A stretch of DNA of 64,000 nt from Candidatus Pantoea soli. Its GTDB lineage: Bacteria; Pseudomonadota; Gammaproteobacteria; Enterobacterales; Enterobacteriaceae. Location: positions 1,178,001 to 1,242,000 of the forward strand of contig NZ_CP032702.1 in NCBI RefSeq assembly GCF_007833795.1. The letters run 5' to 3'. The position numbers were made by a program, and so were the translations under genes. This document shows positions 56,380 through 64,000 of this stretch, in pieces. Within the stretch, counting starts at the first letter, position 1. Every line of letters begins with the position of its first letter. The notes under the pieces are model-generated. The model ran no database searches. It was not told the DNA's origin and worked only from the letters and a program-made list of their open reading frames with translations.

Positions 56380-56387
56380 CTACGCTT
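56380..56387 (+). promoter_or_regulatory. Sigma-S-like -10 element of the osmF operon
   Basis: CTACGCTT differs at one position from the sigma-S consensus CTACACTT and lies 38 bases before the osmF ATG. The orthologous E. coli operon (yehZYXW) is sigma-S and salt induced, which supports the call. Confidence 0.5.
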
Positions 56388-56425
56388 GATTATCACTGAA
56401 TGAAAATAACGCTGAGGATAGCGAG

Positions 56426-57334
56426 ATGATAAAGCAGGGCATAGTGGGACTGGTTGCGCTGGCATTAAGTGCGGGCGCGGTGCAGGCAGCGGACGCGGTG
56501 AAGGTCGGGTCAAAAATTGATACCGAAGGGTCGCTACTCGGCAACATTATTCTGCAGGTGCTGGATAAACACGGTGTGAAAACCGTGAACAAAATTCAGC
56601 TGGGCACCACCCAAGTGGTACGCGGAGCCATCACCGCCGGTGAGCTGGATATCTATCCCGAATACACCGGCAACGGTGCCTTTTTCTTTAACGATGAAAA
56701 AGATGCAGCGTGGAAAAATGCCCGGCAGGGCTACGAAAAGGTAAAGCAGCTCGACGCGGATAAAAATCAGCTGGTGTGGCTGACGCCCGCGCCGGCCAAT
56801 AACACCTGGACCATTGCGGTACGCGGTGACCTGGCGCAACAGAATAAGCTGACCTCACTCGACGATCTCAGCGCCTATCTGAAGAAAGGCGGCACCTTTA
56901 AGCTGGCGGCCTCGGCGGAGTTTATTGAACGCAGCGATGCGCTGCCGGCGTTTGAAAAAGCCTATGGCTTTAAACTGCAGCAGTCACAGCTGCTGTCGCT
57001 GGCCGGCGGAGACACCGCCGTCACCATTAAAGCCGCAGCGCAGCAGACTTCCGGCGTGAATGCCGCGATGGCGTATGGCACTGACGGTCCGGTGGCCGCG
57101 CTGGGCCTGCAAACCCTGACCGATCCCAAAGGCGTACAGCCGATCTACGCACCGGCGCCGGTGATCCGCGCCAGCGTGCTGAAACAGTATCCGGAGATCG
57201 CCAGCTGGCTGCAGCCGGTGTTCAGCAAACTGGATGAAAAAACCCTGCAACAGCTGAATGCGCAGATTGCCGTTGACGGTCAGGATGCCAGCCAGGTGGC
57301 ACAGCAGTGGCTGCAGCAGAATAAGTTGCTGTAA
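56426..57334 (+). CDS. osmF: Osmoprotectant ABC transporter substrate-binding protein
   Basis: Periplasmic glycine-betaine-type binding protein of the YehZYXW importer. The 302-residue precursor has a signal peptide cleaved near VQA (residue 22). The mature protein has the OpuAC-like motifs KVGSKIDTEGSLLGNIILQV, LDIYPEYTGNGAFFF and a C-terminal lobe with SKLDEKTLQQLNAQI, as in ProX/OpuBC. GAGGATAG precedes the ATG. The E. coli transporter has low affinity for betaine and its natural role is debated. First gene of osmF-yehY-yehX-yehW. Confidence 0.96.
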   Translation: MIKQGIVGLVALALSAGAVQAADAVKVGSKIDTEGSLLGNIILQVLDKHGVKTVNKIQLGTTQVVRGAITAGELDIYPEYTGNGAFFFNDEKDAAWKNARQGYEKVKQLDADKNQLVWLTPAPANNTWTIAVRGDLAQQNKLTSLDDLSAYLKKGGTFKLAASAEFIERSDALPAFEKAYGFKLQQSQLLSLAGGDTAVTIKAAAQQTSGVNAAMAYGTDGPVAALGLQTLTDPKGVQPIYAPAPVIRASVLKQYPEIASWLQPVFSKLDEKTLQQLNAQIAVDGQDASQVAQQWLQQNKLL

Positions 57335-57337
57335 GCG

Positions 57338-58504
57338 GTGCTGTCGCTGTTACGCCGACCGTGCCAGCAGCCGGTGCTGCTGGTACTGACGCTGCTGACC
57401 ACGCTGGCGCTGTTTGCGCTGCCGCTGCTGAGCTATGCTGCCAACCGGCTGGTGTCCGGTCAGCCGCTCCGGCTCGGGCAGGTGACACATGCACAGTGGC
57501 TGCTGCTGCCGCTGCTGGGCGTATGGCTGGGGGCAGTCGGGCAAGCCACCCGCTGGCGCAGCGTGACGACGCTGCTGGCGGCGCAGGCGCTGTTTGTGCT
57601 GCTGATCTGGCTGGGCGGCGCCCACGCGACGCAACTGGCCGGCAGTGGTCATCCGCTGGCGCGCACGGCGTTTGGCAGCGGACTGTGGTGTGCGGCTGCG
57701 CTCTCGCTGCTGCTGGCGGCGGAAGCCAGTCGTCAGCTCGCCCGCAGCACGCCGTGGCGCATCCTGCTTAACCTGCAAATCTGGCTGCTGCCGCTGATCA
57801 TGCTGCTGAGTGGCCATCTTGATCACCTGTCGTTACTGAAAGAGTACGCCAATCGCCGGGCGGTGTTTAATGCGGCCTTCAGTCAGCACCTGCTGCTGCT
57901 GGGCGGTACGCTGCTGCCGGCGTTGCTGACTGGCGTCCCGCTCGGCCTGCTGCTTACCCGCCAGCCGCGCTGGCAGCACGCAGTCTTCAGCGTACTCAAC
58001 CTGATCCAGACGGTGCCCTCAGTGGCGCTGTTTGGTCTGCTGATTGCGCCGCTCGCCGGGCTGGTGGCGCACTTTCCGGTGCTGGGCCGCTGGGGCATCA
58101 GCGGAATTGGCCTGGCGCCGGCGCTGATTGCCCTGGTGCTGTATGCCCTGCTGCCGCTGGTGCGCAGCGTGGTGGCCGGACTGCAACAGGTGCCGCAGGA
58201 GGTGCGCGAAACCGCCCGCGGCATGGGCATGAGCGGCTGGCAGCAGTTCTGGCAGGCAGAGCTGCCGCTGGCGCTGCCGGTGTGGCTCGCCGGGCTGCGT
58301 GTGGTGGTGGTGCAAACCGTGGGGCTGGCGGTGGTTGCCGCGCTGATTGGCGCAGGCGGCTTCGGCGCTATTTTATTTCAGGGATTGCTGAGCAGCGCGC
58401 TGGATCTGGTGCTGCTGGGCGTAATGCCGGTGGTGGCGCTGGCGGTTCTGTCTGATGCACTGCTGCGCCTGCTGTCGGCGCTGCTGGAGAGAAAGCATGA
58501 TTGA
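57338..58504 (+). CDS. yehY: Osmoprotectant ABC transporter permease YehY
   Basis: A 388-residue inner-membrane permease: several N-terminal helices (about 1-160) are added to a standard ABC-permease core. The EAA loop reads VPQEVRETARGMGMSGWQQF followed by AELPLALP. The start is GTG (57338), 3 bases after the osmF stop, because no ATG is available there; it has only a weak Shine-Dalgarno in the osmF end, suggesting coupling. The 3' end overlaps yehX by 8 bases. Confidence 0.93.
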   Translation: MLSLLRRPCQQPVLLVLTLLTTLALFALPLLSYAANRLVSGQPLRLGQVTHAQWLLLPLLGVWLGAVGQATRWRSVTTLLAAQALFVLLIWLGGAHATQLAGSGHPLARTAFGSGLWCAAALSLLLAAEASRQLARSTPWRILLNLQIWLLPLIMLLSGHLDHLSLLKEYANRRAVFNAAFSQHLLLLGGTLLPALLTGVPLGLLLTRQPRWQHAVFSVLNLIQTVPSVALFGLLIAPLAGLVAHFPVLGRWGISGIGLAPALIALVLYALLPLVRSVVAGLQQVPQEVRETARGMGMSGWQQFWQAELPLALPVWLAGLRVVVVQTVGLAVVAALIGAGGFGAILFQGLLSSALDLVLLGVMPVVALAVLSDALLRLLSALLERKHD

Positions 58505-59432
58505 ATTTCACCAGGTGAGCAAAACCTTCGCCGGCAAAGCGGCGATCAGCAACCTGTCACTGCACATTGCCCGGGGCAGCTTCACGGTGCTGATTGGTAC
58601 CTCGGGCTCCGGTAAATCCACCACGCTGAAGATGATCAACCGGCTGGTGGAGCATGATAGCGGTGAAATCCGCTTTGCCGGTGAGCCGATTGAACAGATG
58701 AATGCGCGCGCGCTGCGCCGTCGTATCGGCTATGCAATTCAGTCTATCGGGCTGTTCCCGCACTGGAACGTGGCGAAAAACATCGCCACCGTGCCTGCCC
58801 TGCTGGGCTGGCCGCAGGCAAAAATCACCGCGCGCGTTACCGAGCTGCTGGCGCTGCTGAATCTCGACAGCCAGCTGGCGACGCGCTATCCGCATCAGCT
58901 TTCCGGCGGGCAGCAACAGCGCGTCGGCGTGGCGCGTGCGCTGGCGGCGGATCCGGAACTGCTGCTGATGGATGAGCCCTTTGGCGCGCTGGATCCGGTC
59001 AACCGCCAGGCGCTGCAGCAGGAGATGCTGCGCATTCAGACGCTCTCCGGACGGACCGTGGTCCTGGTGACGCACGACATTGACGAAGCTTTAACGCTGG
59101 CTGACCAGCTGGTGCTGATGGATGGCGGACAGATCGTGCAGCAGGGAAGGCCCATCGATTTGCTGACGCAGCCGGTGAATGATTTTGCGCGGGCGTTTTT
59201 TGGCCGCAGCGAACTTGGCGTGCGGCTGCTGGCGCTGGGCCGGGCCGGCAGTGCGGCGCGGCGTGGCGAGTGGCTGGCGGGTGAACCTATTGCGGCATCG
59301 CTCACGCTGCGCGAAGCGCTGTCGCAGTTTATCGCCCGGCGTACCGACCGGCTGCCGGTGGTCGATCAGCAGCAGCAACCGCTGGGCGTGCTGCATTTCA
59401 GTGACCTGCTGCGCCAGCAGGAGGCGGGCTGA
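58497..59432 (+). CDS. yehX: Osmoprotectant ABC transporter ATPase YehX
   Basis: ATPase of the YehZYXW importer, 311 residues. The ABC domain has Walker [11 protein letters not shown], the Q-loop region [20 protein letters not shown], signature [15 protein letters not shown], Walker [13 protein letters not shown] and H-loop [11 protein letters not shown]-terminal CBS-like segment (about 270-308, [20 protein letters not shown]) probably senses ionic strength, as in OpuA. ATG 58497 overlaps the yehY stop; the open frame upstream is not supported. Confidence 0.96.
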   Translation: MIEFHQVSKTFAGKAAISNLSLHIARGSFTVLIGTSGSGKSTTLKMINRLVEHDSGEIRFAGEPIEQMNARALRRRIGYAIQSIGLFPHWNVAKNIATVPALLGWPQAKITARVTELLALLNLDSQLATRYPHQLSGGQQQRVGVARALAADPELLLMDEPFGALDPVNRQALQQEMLRIQTLSGRTVVLVTHDIDEALTLADQLVLMDGGQIVQQGRPIDLLTQPVNDFARAFFGRSELGVRLLALGRAGSAARRGEWLAGEPIAASLTLREALSQFIARRTDRLPVVDQQQQPLGVLHFSDLLRQQEAG

Positions 59433-60163
59433 TGCAGAGACTGCGCGATCCGCTGTTCTGGCTGCTGGCTCTGTTTCTGCTGCTGTTGTGGGGGCTGCCG
59501 CACAGTGCGCCGCTGTTTGCCCGCTGGTTTCCGCAGCTGGAGCGGCCGCTGTATCAGCAGGAGAGCTTCTGGCAGCTGGCGCTGGCACATCTCTCGCTGG
59601 TGCTGAGCGGCAGTGCGCTGGCGCTGCTGGCCGGCGTGGGCTGTGCCGTATTTGCAACACGCCGGCAGGGCCGGGCTTTTCGTCCGCTGCTGGAGACGCT
59701 GGCGGCGGCCGGACAAACCTTTCCGCCGGTGGCGGTGCTGGCTATTGCGGTACCGGTGATGGGATTCGGCGCGGCGCCGGCCATTATGGCGCTGTTTCTC
59801 TATGGCCTGCTGCCGATTCTGCAGGGGACGCTGGCAGGCATTGATAGCGTGCCCGCCAGTAACCGTGAAATTGCCGTGGGGCTGGGCATGGGGCCGTGGC
59901 AGCGGCTATGGCAGGTTGAGCTGGCGCTGGCTGCGCCGGTGATCATGGCAGGGGTCAGAACCTCCGTGATGATCAATATCGGAACCGCGACCATCGCCTC
60001 TACGGTGGGCGCAGAGAGCCTTGGCTCGCCGGTGATCATTGGTCTGAGCGGCTTTAACACCGCTTATGTGATTCAGGGCGCGCTGCTGGTGGCGCTGCTG
60101 GCGCTGATCTGTGACCGCGTGCTGGAGCGCATCCAGCGCTGGCTTAGTGGGTATGCAGAATGA
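59432..60163 (+). CDS. yehW: Osmoprotectant ABC transporter permease YehW
   Basis: Second permease of the importer, 243 residues with about six helices. The EAA loop is [20 protein letters not shown] then [13 protein letters not shown], followed by [20 protein letters not shown], the conserved OpuBB/BD segment. Its ATG shares a base with the yehX stop (TGATG). The last 20 bases overlap the convergent yohO gene. Confidence 0.95.
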   Translation: MQRLRDPLFWLLALFLLLLWGLPHSAPLFARWFPQLERPLYQQESFWQLALAHLSLVLSGSALALLAGVGCAVFATRRQGRAFRPLLETLAAAGQTFPPVAVLAIAVPVMGFGAAPAIMALFLYGLLPILQGTLAGIDSVPASNREIAVGLGMGPWQRLWQVELALAAPVIMAGVRTSVMINIGTATIASTVGAESLGSPVIIGLSGFNTAYVIQGALLVALLALICDRVLERIQRWLSGYAE

Positions 60164-60251
60164 GGCTGTAGCCCACCAGCATCATGCCGCCCATGCCGCC
60201 AATGGCCATGATCGCGAACAGCGTGCCGATAAGGATTTTATTCCAGTTCAT
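60144..60251 (-). CDS. yohO: Small membrane protein YohO
   Basis: A 35-residue single-helix protein, [20 protein letters not shown] at the start and ending [11 protein letters not shown]. It resembles E. coli YohO (MAFGGIGGVMLAGY region) in length, in the glycine-rich helix [14 protein letters not shown] and in location beside mlrA and yehW. AGG lies about 8 bases before the ATG. It overlaps the yehW 3' end by 20 bases on the other strand. Function is unknown. It is shorter than usual gene-calling cut-offs. Confidence 0.82.
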   Translation of the reverse strand: MNWNKILIGTLFAIMAIGGMGGMMLVGYSLILHTH

Positions 60252-60329
60252 AGGGAAACCTGAGACAAGTTATGAAGTGCGGCATGATAACGCGCACAAA
60301 CGGCAAGGCAAAGGCCGCATGTGCGATTT

Positions 60330-61064
60330 TCAGGCCGTTTCGTGCAGCTGAATGGAGAAACCCTGCGCCTGCCAGTGCTCAAACTGCTCCAGCTGACGCC
60401 GCGTCGGCTTTTTGCCGGTCCAGATAAACAGATGCTGACCGGGAAACAGCTCCGGCCGTGGCATATCCAGCGGTTCCGCCAGCACGTCAATGCGCCAGCC
60501 GTGCTGCGCCAGACGCCAGGCTTCCAGCCAGATGCGGGTGCGATCTTCCACGCCCCATGCAATCAGCAGCGCGTCTTTACCGGCTTTTTTGCGCGCGCCG
60601 GTGAGACAAAAAGCGACATAATCAATCAGTGCGCCATCCAGCAGGCTGCACATTGTGCGGGCGGTGTTTTGATCGAGCCCGAGACGCTGGCGTACCGGCA
60701 CAAAGATGTGGTCGATCAGGGCGTCTACCGGATGTTCCCGGCCCATGGTCGCAATTTTACTGCGCAGTTTGGCGGGCCGCACGTGGCGCAGCACGCTCAT
60801 CAGTTCTTCCTGCAGCGCCGTCCAGCCGTCGTGCACGTTAACTGTTTCACCTTCCAGTAACGCTTTCACTTTACCGACAGGCACGCCGCTCTCTATCCAG
60901 CGTTTTATCTCTTCTATGCGCTGAACATCTTCATCATCAAATTGTCGATGACCACCCTCAGTGCGCTGTGGCTTCAGCAGACCGTAGCGTCGCTGCCAGG
61001 CGCGCAGTGTAACCGGGTTGATTCCACAGCGCTCGGCAACATCACCGATACTGTATAAGGCCAT
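60330..61064 (-). CDS. mlrA: MerR-family transcriptional regulator MlrA
   Basis: Activator of csgD, hence of curli and biofilm, in E. coli. The 244-residue protein has an N-terminal MerR winged helix ([40 protein letters not shown]) and a C-terminal effector-like region with [30 protein letters not shown], lacking the metal or cobalamin His motif of related CarH proteins. The ATG at 61064 follows GAGG by 5 bases and gives the E. coli start; an ATG 27 bases upstream is rejected. A perfect inverted repeat of MlrA type lies in its promoter. Confidence 0.94.
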   Translation of the reverse strand: MALYSIGDVAERCGINPVTLRAWQRRYGLLKPQRTEGGHRQFDDEDVQRIEEIKRWIESGVPVGKVKALLEGETVNVHDGWTALQEELMSVLRHVRPAKLRSKIATMGREHPVDALIDHIFVPVRQRLGLDQNTARTMCSLLDGALIDYVAFCLTGARKKAGKDALLIAWGVEDRTRIWLEAWRLAQHGWRIDVLAEPLDMPRPELFPGQHLFIWTGKKPTRRQLEQFEHWQAQGFSIQLHETA

Positions 61065-61118
61065 ATCGTCCTCAAAAATTCTGACCTGCATTACAACACC
61101 TTAACCGCCAGAGTTTGC

Positions 61119-61145
61119 TTGTACAATGATTATTTTATTGTACAA
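61119..61145. promoter_or_regulatory. MlrA-type operator in the mlrA / XRE divergent promoter
   Basis: TTGTACAAT (61119-61127) and ATTGTACAA (61137-61145) are perfect inverted 9-base arms with a 9-base AT-rich spacer. As I recall, the E. coli MlrA site at csgD is TTGTACA-N12-TGTACAA; here the inner cores are TTGTACA-N13-TGTACAA. It lies 54 bases before mlrA and 71 before the XRE gene, so it could control both. Confidence 0.72.
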
Positions 61146-61175
61146 CTTGACCCGGCGCCTGTTTTCAGGCTTTAT

Positions 61176-61207
61176 CTCTTTTATGAGATTTATTTCCCAT
61201 AAATGAG
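61176..61207. promoter_or_regulatory. Imperfect inverted repeat before the XRE-cupin gene
   Basis: CTCTTTTATG (61176-61185) and CATAAATGAG (61198-61207) are inverted arms with one mismatch and a 12-base spacer, ending 9 bases before the XRE ATG. The position over the leader suggests an autoregulatory operator. Regulator identity is inferred. Confidence 0.45.
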
Positions 61208-61216
61208 AGGCGGCAG

Positions 61217-61780
61217 ATGTCTGTGTTAAATACCGAAGATCGGCTCGCGGCACGGCTGGCAGAACTGCGCGTGCAGCGCGGCTGGTCGCTGGATGAACTG
61301 GCCATGGCGACCGGCATCAGTCGGGCTTCATTGTCGCGCATTGAGCGCGCCGAGACCAGCCCTACGGCAGCGTTACTTAATCGCCTGTGCGTGGCTTATG
61401 GTCTGACCATGTCCCGGCTGCTCAGCGAAGTGGAGGATGAAACCGCGCTGCTGCTGACGCCCGACCAGCAGCCGGTCTGGCAGGATGCGCTCAGCGGTTT
61501 CCGGCGTCGCACCGTGTCGCCGCCCGCCAGCCATTTCAAAGCGGAACTGATTGAAGGCGAACTGCGGCCGGGCGCACGCATTGATTACGACGCGCCGCCG
61601 GTGCAGGGGCTGGAGCAGCACATCTGGCTGCAGTCCGGCGCGCTGACCGTTACCATGGACGCGCAGCGCTGGACCCTGCAGGCGGGCGACTGCCTGCGCT
61701 TTCACCTTACCGGTCGCTCGGCGTTTGCCGCAGATGCGGAAGCCGGGGCGCGCTACATGCTGGTGGTGTGCAAACCATGA
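61217..61780 (+). CDS. XRE-family regulator with C-terminal cupin
   Basis: A 187-residue HTH_3-cupin repressor. The helix-turn-helix spans about 10-65 (RGWSLDELAMATGISRASLS RIERAETSPTA in sequence), and the cupin domain about 105-185 (GLEQHIWLQSGALTV, LQAGDCLRFHLTGRSAF). Such proteins usually sense a small molecule and regulate an adjacent gene. Here it is translationally coupled (ATGA) to a GNAT acetyltransferase gene and divergent from mlrA, so control of the acetyltransferase is likely. GAGAGGCGG precedes the ATG. Confidence 0.92.
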   Translation: MSVLNTEDRLAARLAELRVQRGWSLDELAMATGISRASLSRIERAETSPTAALLNRLCVAYGLTMSRLLSEVEDETALLLTPDQQPVWQDALSGFRRRTVSPPASHFKAELIEGELRPGARIDYDAPPVQGLEQHIWLQSGALTVTMDAQRWTLQAGDCLRFHLTGRSAFAADAEAGARYMLVVCKP

Positions 61781-62295
61781 CCGACATCATGCTACTGAGC
61801 GCCAGCGAGGCGCAGCAACAGATTGCCGCCCTGAGCGATGTGCTGCAGGCCTGCGTTGCGGACGGAGCCAGCGTAGGGTTTATCGACGCTGCGGATCGCC
61901 AGACGATAGAGCAGTTCTGGCATTCCCGACTCAGCGCGCTGCGCAGCGGTGACCAGCAGCTGCTGGTGGCCCGCCAGGCAGAGCAGCTTGTCGCCACCGT
62001 GATGGTGGGCTACAGCGCGATGCCGAATGGCCGCCACCGCGCGGAGATCAGCAAGTTGCTGGTGCATCCCGCTGCGCGCCGGCAGGGCATTGCGCGGCGT
62101 CTGATGCAGCAGGCTGAAGCGCTGGCCGCGCAGCAGGGCAAAACGCTGCTGGTGCTGGACACGCGCAGCGGCGATGTCGCCACCGATCTCTATCTGTCGC
62201 TGGGCTGGACCATCGCCGGGTCGATTCCGCACTACGCCGGGTCGGTACAGGGTGAACTGGAAGCCACCACCCTGATGTACAAGCGGGCAGAGTAA
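61777..62295 (+). CDS. GNAT-family N-acetyltransferase
   Basis: A 172-residue GNAT acetyltransferase. Acetyl-CoA-binding motif A is AEISKLLVHPAARRQGIARRLM, with the R/Q-x-x-G-x-A loop, preceded by a VATVMVGYSAMP strand and followed by KTLLVLDTRSGDVATDLYLSLGW (motif B). The substrate is unknown; a drug, amino-acid or polyamine acetylase is possible. The ATG at 61777 overlaps the XRE-cupin stop, so the pair forms a two-gene unit. The GTG 9 bases upstream is less likely. Confidence 0.9.
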   Translation: MTDIMLLSASEAQQQIAALSDVLQACVADGASVGFIDAADRQTIEQFWHSRLSALRSGDQQLLVARQAEQLVATVMVGYSAMPNGRHRAEISKLLVHPAARRQGIARRLMQQAEALAAQQGKTLLVLDTRSGDVATDLYLSLGWTIAGSIPHYAGSVQGELEATTLMYKRAE

Positions 62296-62356
62296 CGGAC
62301 CGGCCGGCAAGGCGATCGGCATGGCACGGCCGCGCGGGCAGGCCGGCAACGCGGTG

Positions 62357-63442
62357 CTACAGCCGCAGCGCCAGCGCATCAACCCGCTGCATGGCGGCCA
62401 GCAGCCGGGCTTCGCTGACCGCTTCCGCCATATTTTGCATGTCCGGTGCCTGTACGGCTTCGTGCACAATCCGCGCCCGCTCGGCGTCACTGAGCGGTGC
62501 AATATGTGCCAGCGTCAGCGGAATGCCGCAGTCGCGCGCCAGGCGCATCTCTGTCAGCAGTTCCGCCTCGCTGCGACCTTCCAGCGCCAGCAGGCAGAGG
62601 TTGCCGTATCCCACCAGCAGGCCGTGGCCGAATTCGCGCGTTTTATCGCAAAAAGTGAAGCCTTCATACAGCGCATGGGACGCCGCTGCGTGGGCACCCT
62701 GGCTCAGTAGCGAGGTTAGTCCCGCCCAGGTAAAAATCGCATCCAGCACCTGGTCCAGCGCTGCTGTCTGGCTGCCCTGCTGTACGGCAGCCCAGGCGGC
62801 CGGTCCGTGCCGGGCAATGATTTCATAGCAAATCTGGCTGTGCGCCAGCGAGGCGCGCGCGTTGCCGCTCTCTGCCGGATGCCGCACGCTGACCGCGCGA
62901 AATTCATACCATTTCGCCAGCGTATCGCCCAGCCCGGCGGCCAGCCAGCGCGGCGGCGCGGCAGCCAGCAGCGCACTGTCGATGATCACCGCCGCCGGTG
63001 CCTGCGGCAGCGGAAAGATATCGGCGAAATTGCCCCGATCGTCGTAGCGAATGCTGAGCGGTGTCACGGCAGCGCAGGTGGCCGCGATGGTCGGCAGGGT
63101 GATCACCGGCAGGCCACATTGCGCGCCCACCGCTTTGACCGTATCCAGCGCTTTTCCGCCGCCTGCGCCAATCAGCACATCAGCCTGCGCGGTCTGCACC
63201 AGCGCCGCCAGCCGGTCAATGTGGGTCACGGAGGTTTCACCGCCAAACCACAGGCTCTCCGCCAGCGTCACCTGTGCCGCCTGCAGCTGCGCTCGCACCG
63301 GCTGTTCCACCGCCTGTAACGCACGCTGTCCGCCGATTAATAACGCACGCTGGCCCAGGCTGGCGCAGACCGTACCCAGCTCGTTCATGACGCCCGCACC
63401 GCGCAGTACGCGGGCCGGGAACAGCAGATTTTGTCGGGACAT
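62357..63442 (-). CDS. Iron-containing alcohol dehydrogenase / glycerol-dehydrogenase-like oxidoreductase
   Basis: A 361-residue group III (GldA/YbdH-like) dehydrogenase. The NAD-binding motif is GAGGGKALDTVKAVG, followed by the metal-site segments LPTIAATCAAVTPLS, GLGDTLAKWYE with a metal-ligand Asp, AAASHALYEGFTF with a metal His, and REFGHGLLVGYGNL with another His. The overall pattern is closer to E. coli YbdH (hydroxycarboxylate dehydrogenase HcxA) than to GldA, so a 2-oxoacid or hydroxyacid substrate is possible. The ATG at 63442 follows GGAGGAG by 6 bases; the upstream ATG at 63475 is rejected. Confidence 0.9.
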   Translation of the reverse strand: MSRQNLLFPARVLRGAGVMNELGTVCASLGQRALLIGGQRALQAVEQPVRAQLQAAQVTLAESLWFGGETSVTHIDRLAALVQTAQADVLIGAGGGKALDTVKAVGAQCGLPVITLPTIAATCAAVTPLSIRYDDRGNFADIFPLPQAPAAVIIDSALLAAAPPRWLAAGLGDTLAKWYEFRAVSVRHPAESGNARASLAHSQICYEIIARHGPAAWAAVQQGSQTAALDQVLDAIFTWAGLTSLLSQGAHAAASHALYEGFTFCDKTREFGHGLLVGYGNLCLLALEGRSEAELLTEMRLARDCGIPLTLAHIAPLSDAERARIVHEAVQAPDMQNMAEAVSEARLLAAMQRVDALALRL

Positions 63443-63627
63443 GCTTTCTCCTCCGAAAGTGGGATGGCCTATCATCGCTAAAACCGCGGGCGGGGAACAT
63501 CGCTGGCTGCAAATAATCCCGACGCCGTTTTGTATGCGTTACTGCCGGGCGCGTCGCGCAGGCGGACGCGGCGTGAAAGGCGGAAGCCGGCGCGAAAAAA
63601 TGGCAGTGAAAGCTGACGCTGCGACAA

Positions 63628-63647
63628 TACTGTGTAAAAATACAGGC
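63628..63647 (+). promoter_or_regulatory. LexA (SOS) box of dinG
   Basis: TACTGTGTAAAAATACAGGC contains CTGT-N8-ACAG with an AT-rich centre, an excellent SOS box, ending 23 bases before the dinG ATG. E. coli dinG is a LexA-regulated gene, so position and sequence agree. Confidence 0.92.
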
Positions 63648-63670
63648 CGGTTCAGCAAACAGTAATGATT

Positions 63671-64000
63671 ATGGCCCTGACAGCAGCGATAAAAAGCCAG
63701 ATTGCGCAATGGTATAAGGCGCTGCAGCAGCAGGTTCCTGACTTTATTCCGCGCGCCCCGCAGCGCCAGATGATCGCCGAAGTGGCGAAAAGTCTGGCCG
63801 GGGATGAAGGTCGCCATCTGGCGATTGAAGCGCCCACCGGCGTGGGTAAAACCTTGTCCTATCTCATTCCCGGCATCGCCGTCAGCCGGGCAGAAGAGAA
63901 ACGTTTAGTGATCAGCACCGCCAACGTGGCGCTGCAGGATCAGATCTTCAGCAAAGATCTGCCGCTGCTGAAAAAAATTATCCCTGACCTGACCTTTACG
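63671..64000 (+). CDS. dinG: ATP-dependent DNA helicase DinG, 3' part outside window
   Basis: XPD-like iron-sulfur 5'-3' DNA helicase that resolves R-loops and forks; SOS-induced. The first 110 codons are present of the usual about 716. They show MALTAAIKSQIAQWYKALQQ, PRAPQRQMIAEVAKSL, Walker A EAPTGVGKTLSYLIP and STANVALQDQIFSKDLPLL, which match E. coli DinG closely. The iron-sulfur cysteines and motifs II-VI lie beyond base 64000. A LexA box precedes it. Confidence 0.96.
   Translation, partial: MALTAAIKSQIAQWYKALQQQVPDFIPRAPQRQMIAEVAKSLAGDEGRHLAIEAPTGVGKTLSYLIPGIAVSRAEEKRLVISTANVALQDQIFSKDLPLLKKIIPDLTFT

Larger units (their letters stand above)
56120..56425. other. idi-osmF intergenic region
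   Basis: This 306-base gap contains the idi terminator at its left end and a sigma-S-like -10 near its right end. Between 56150 and 56370 I see no reading frame with a ribosome site and no clear repeat. The frames on the minus strand here have no recognisable product. Confidence 0.5.

Noticed and set aside
56150..56420. Short minus-strand frames between idi and osmF
   Set aside because: Cys/Arg-rich translations without ribosome sites or homologues; typical GC-rich noise.

Overview
This window is an ordinary chromosomal stretch of a Gram-negative member of the Enterobacterales, most likely an Erwiniaceae (Pantoea/Erwinia-like) bacterium. The reasons are near full-length similarity to E. coli proteins recalled from memory, E. 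coli-like local gene order over long runs, a visibly GC-rich composition, and a galactose operon without galE. No database search was possible. I see no tRNA, rRNA, CRISPR array, insertion sequence or prophage.

Left part (1-31 kb) follows the E. coli 17-18 min region: galT-galK-galM (minus strand, galM cut by the window edge), modF-modE, acrZ, modABC, ybhA, pgl, ybhB, bioA divergent from bioBFCD, an extra orphan UrtE-like ABC ATPase, uvrB, ybhK, moaABCDE, a DUF1615 lipoprotein gene, ybhL, ybhN-clsB-ybhP, ybhQ and rhlE. It carries classical regulatory DNA: two GalR-type operators, two ModE operators (modA and moaA), a BirA operator between bioA and bioB, a molybdenum-cofactor riboswitch before moaA, a LexA box at uvrB, and a cluster of DnaA boxes in the bioD-uvrB interval that matches the position and layout of the DnaA-reactivating site DARS1.

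Middle part (31-56 kb): dusC, an MFS transporter, a phosphate transporter/PPK2 pair (with PhoB-box-like repeats), a CorA/ZntB-like channel, ldtB with a long low-complexity tail, a GH15 glycosidase, yohF, yohD, yohC, pbpG, a DUF3772 MscS-type channel, dld and bglX. A group absent from this position in E. coli follows: DUF2236 oxygenase, small membrane protein, Suppressor-of-fused-domain protein, chemoreceptor and idi. Much of this block corresponds to the E. coli 47-48 min region, so relative to E. coli it is nested between rhlE and dinG.

Right part (56-64 kb): the osmoprotectant ABC operon osmF-yehY-yehX-yehW, the tiny convergent yohO, mlrA divergent from an XRE-cupin regulator/GNAT pair, an iron-alcohol-dehydrogenase-type gene, and the 5' end of dinG under a LexA box. 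The mlrA promoter contains a perfect inverted repeat resembling the known MlrA site.

No wholly new multi-gene system stands out. The best leads are the DARS1-like cluster, the catalytically degenerate orphan UrtE-like ATPase, the MlrA-type operator at mlrA, the PhoB-like repeats at the pit-ppk2 operon, and the lytic-transglycosylase-like motif set in the DUF1615 lipoprotein.
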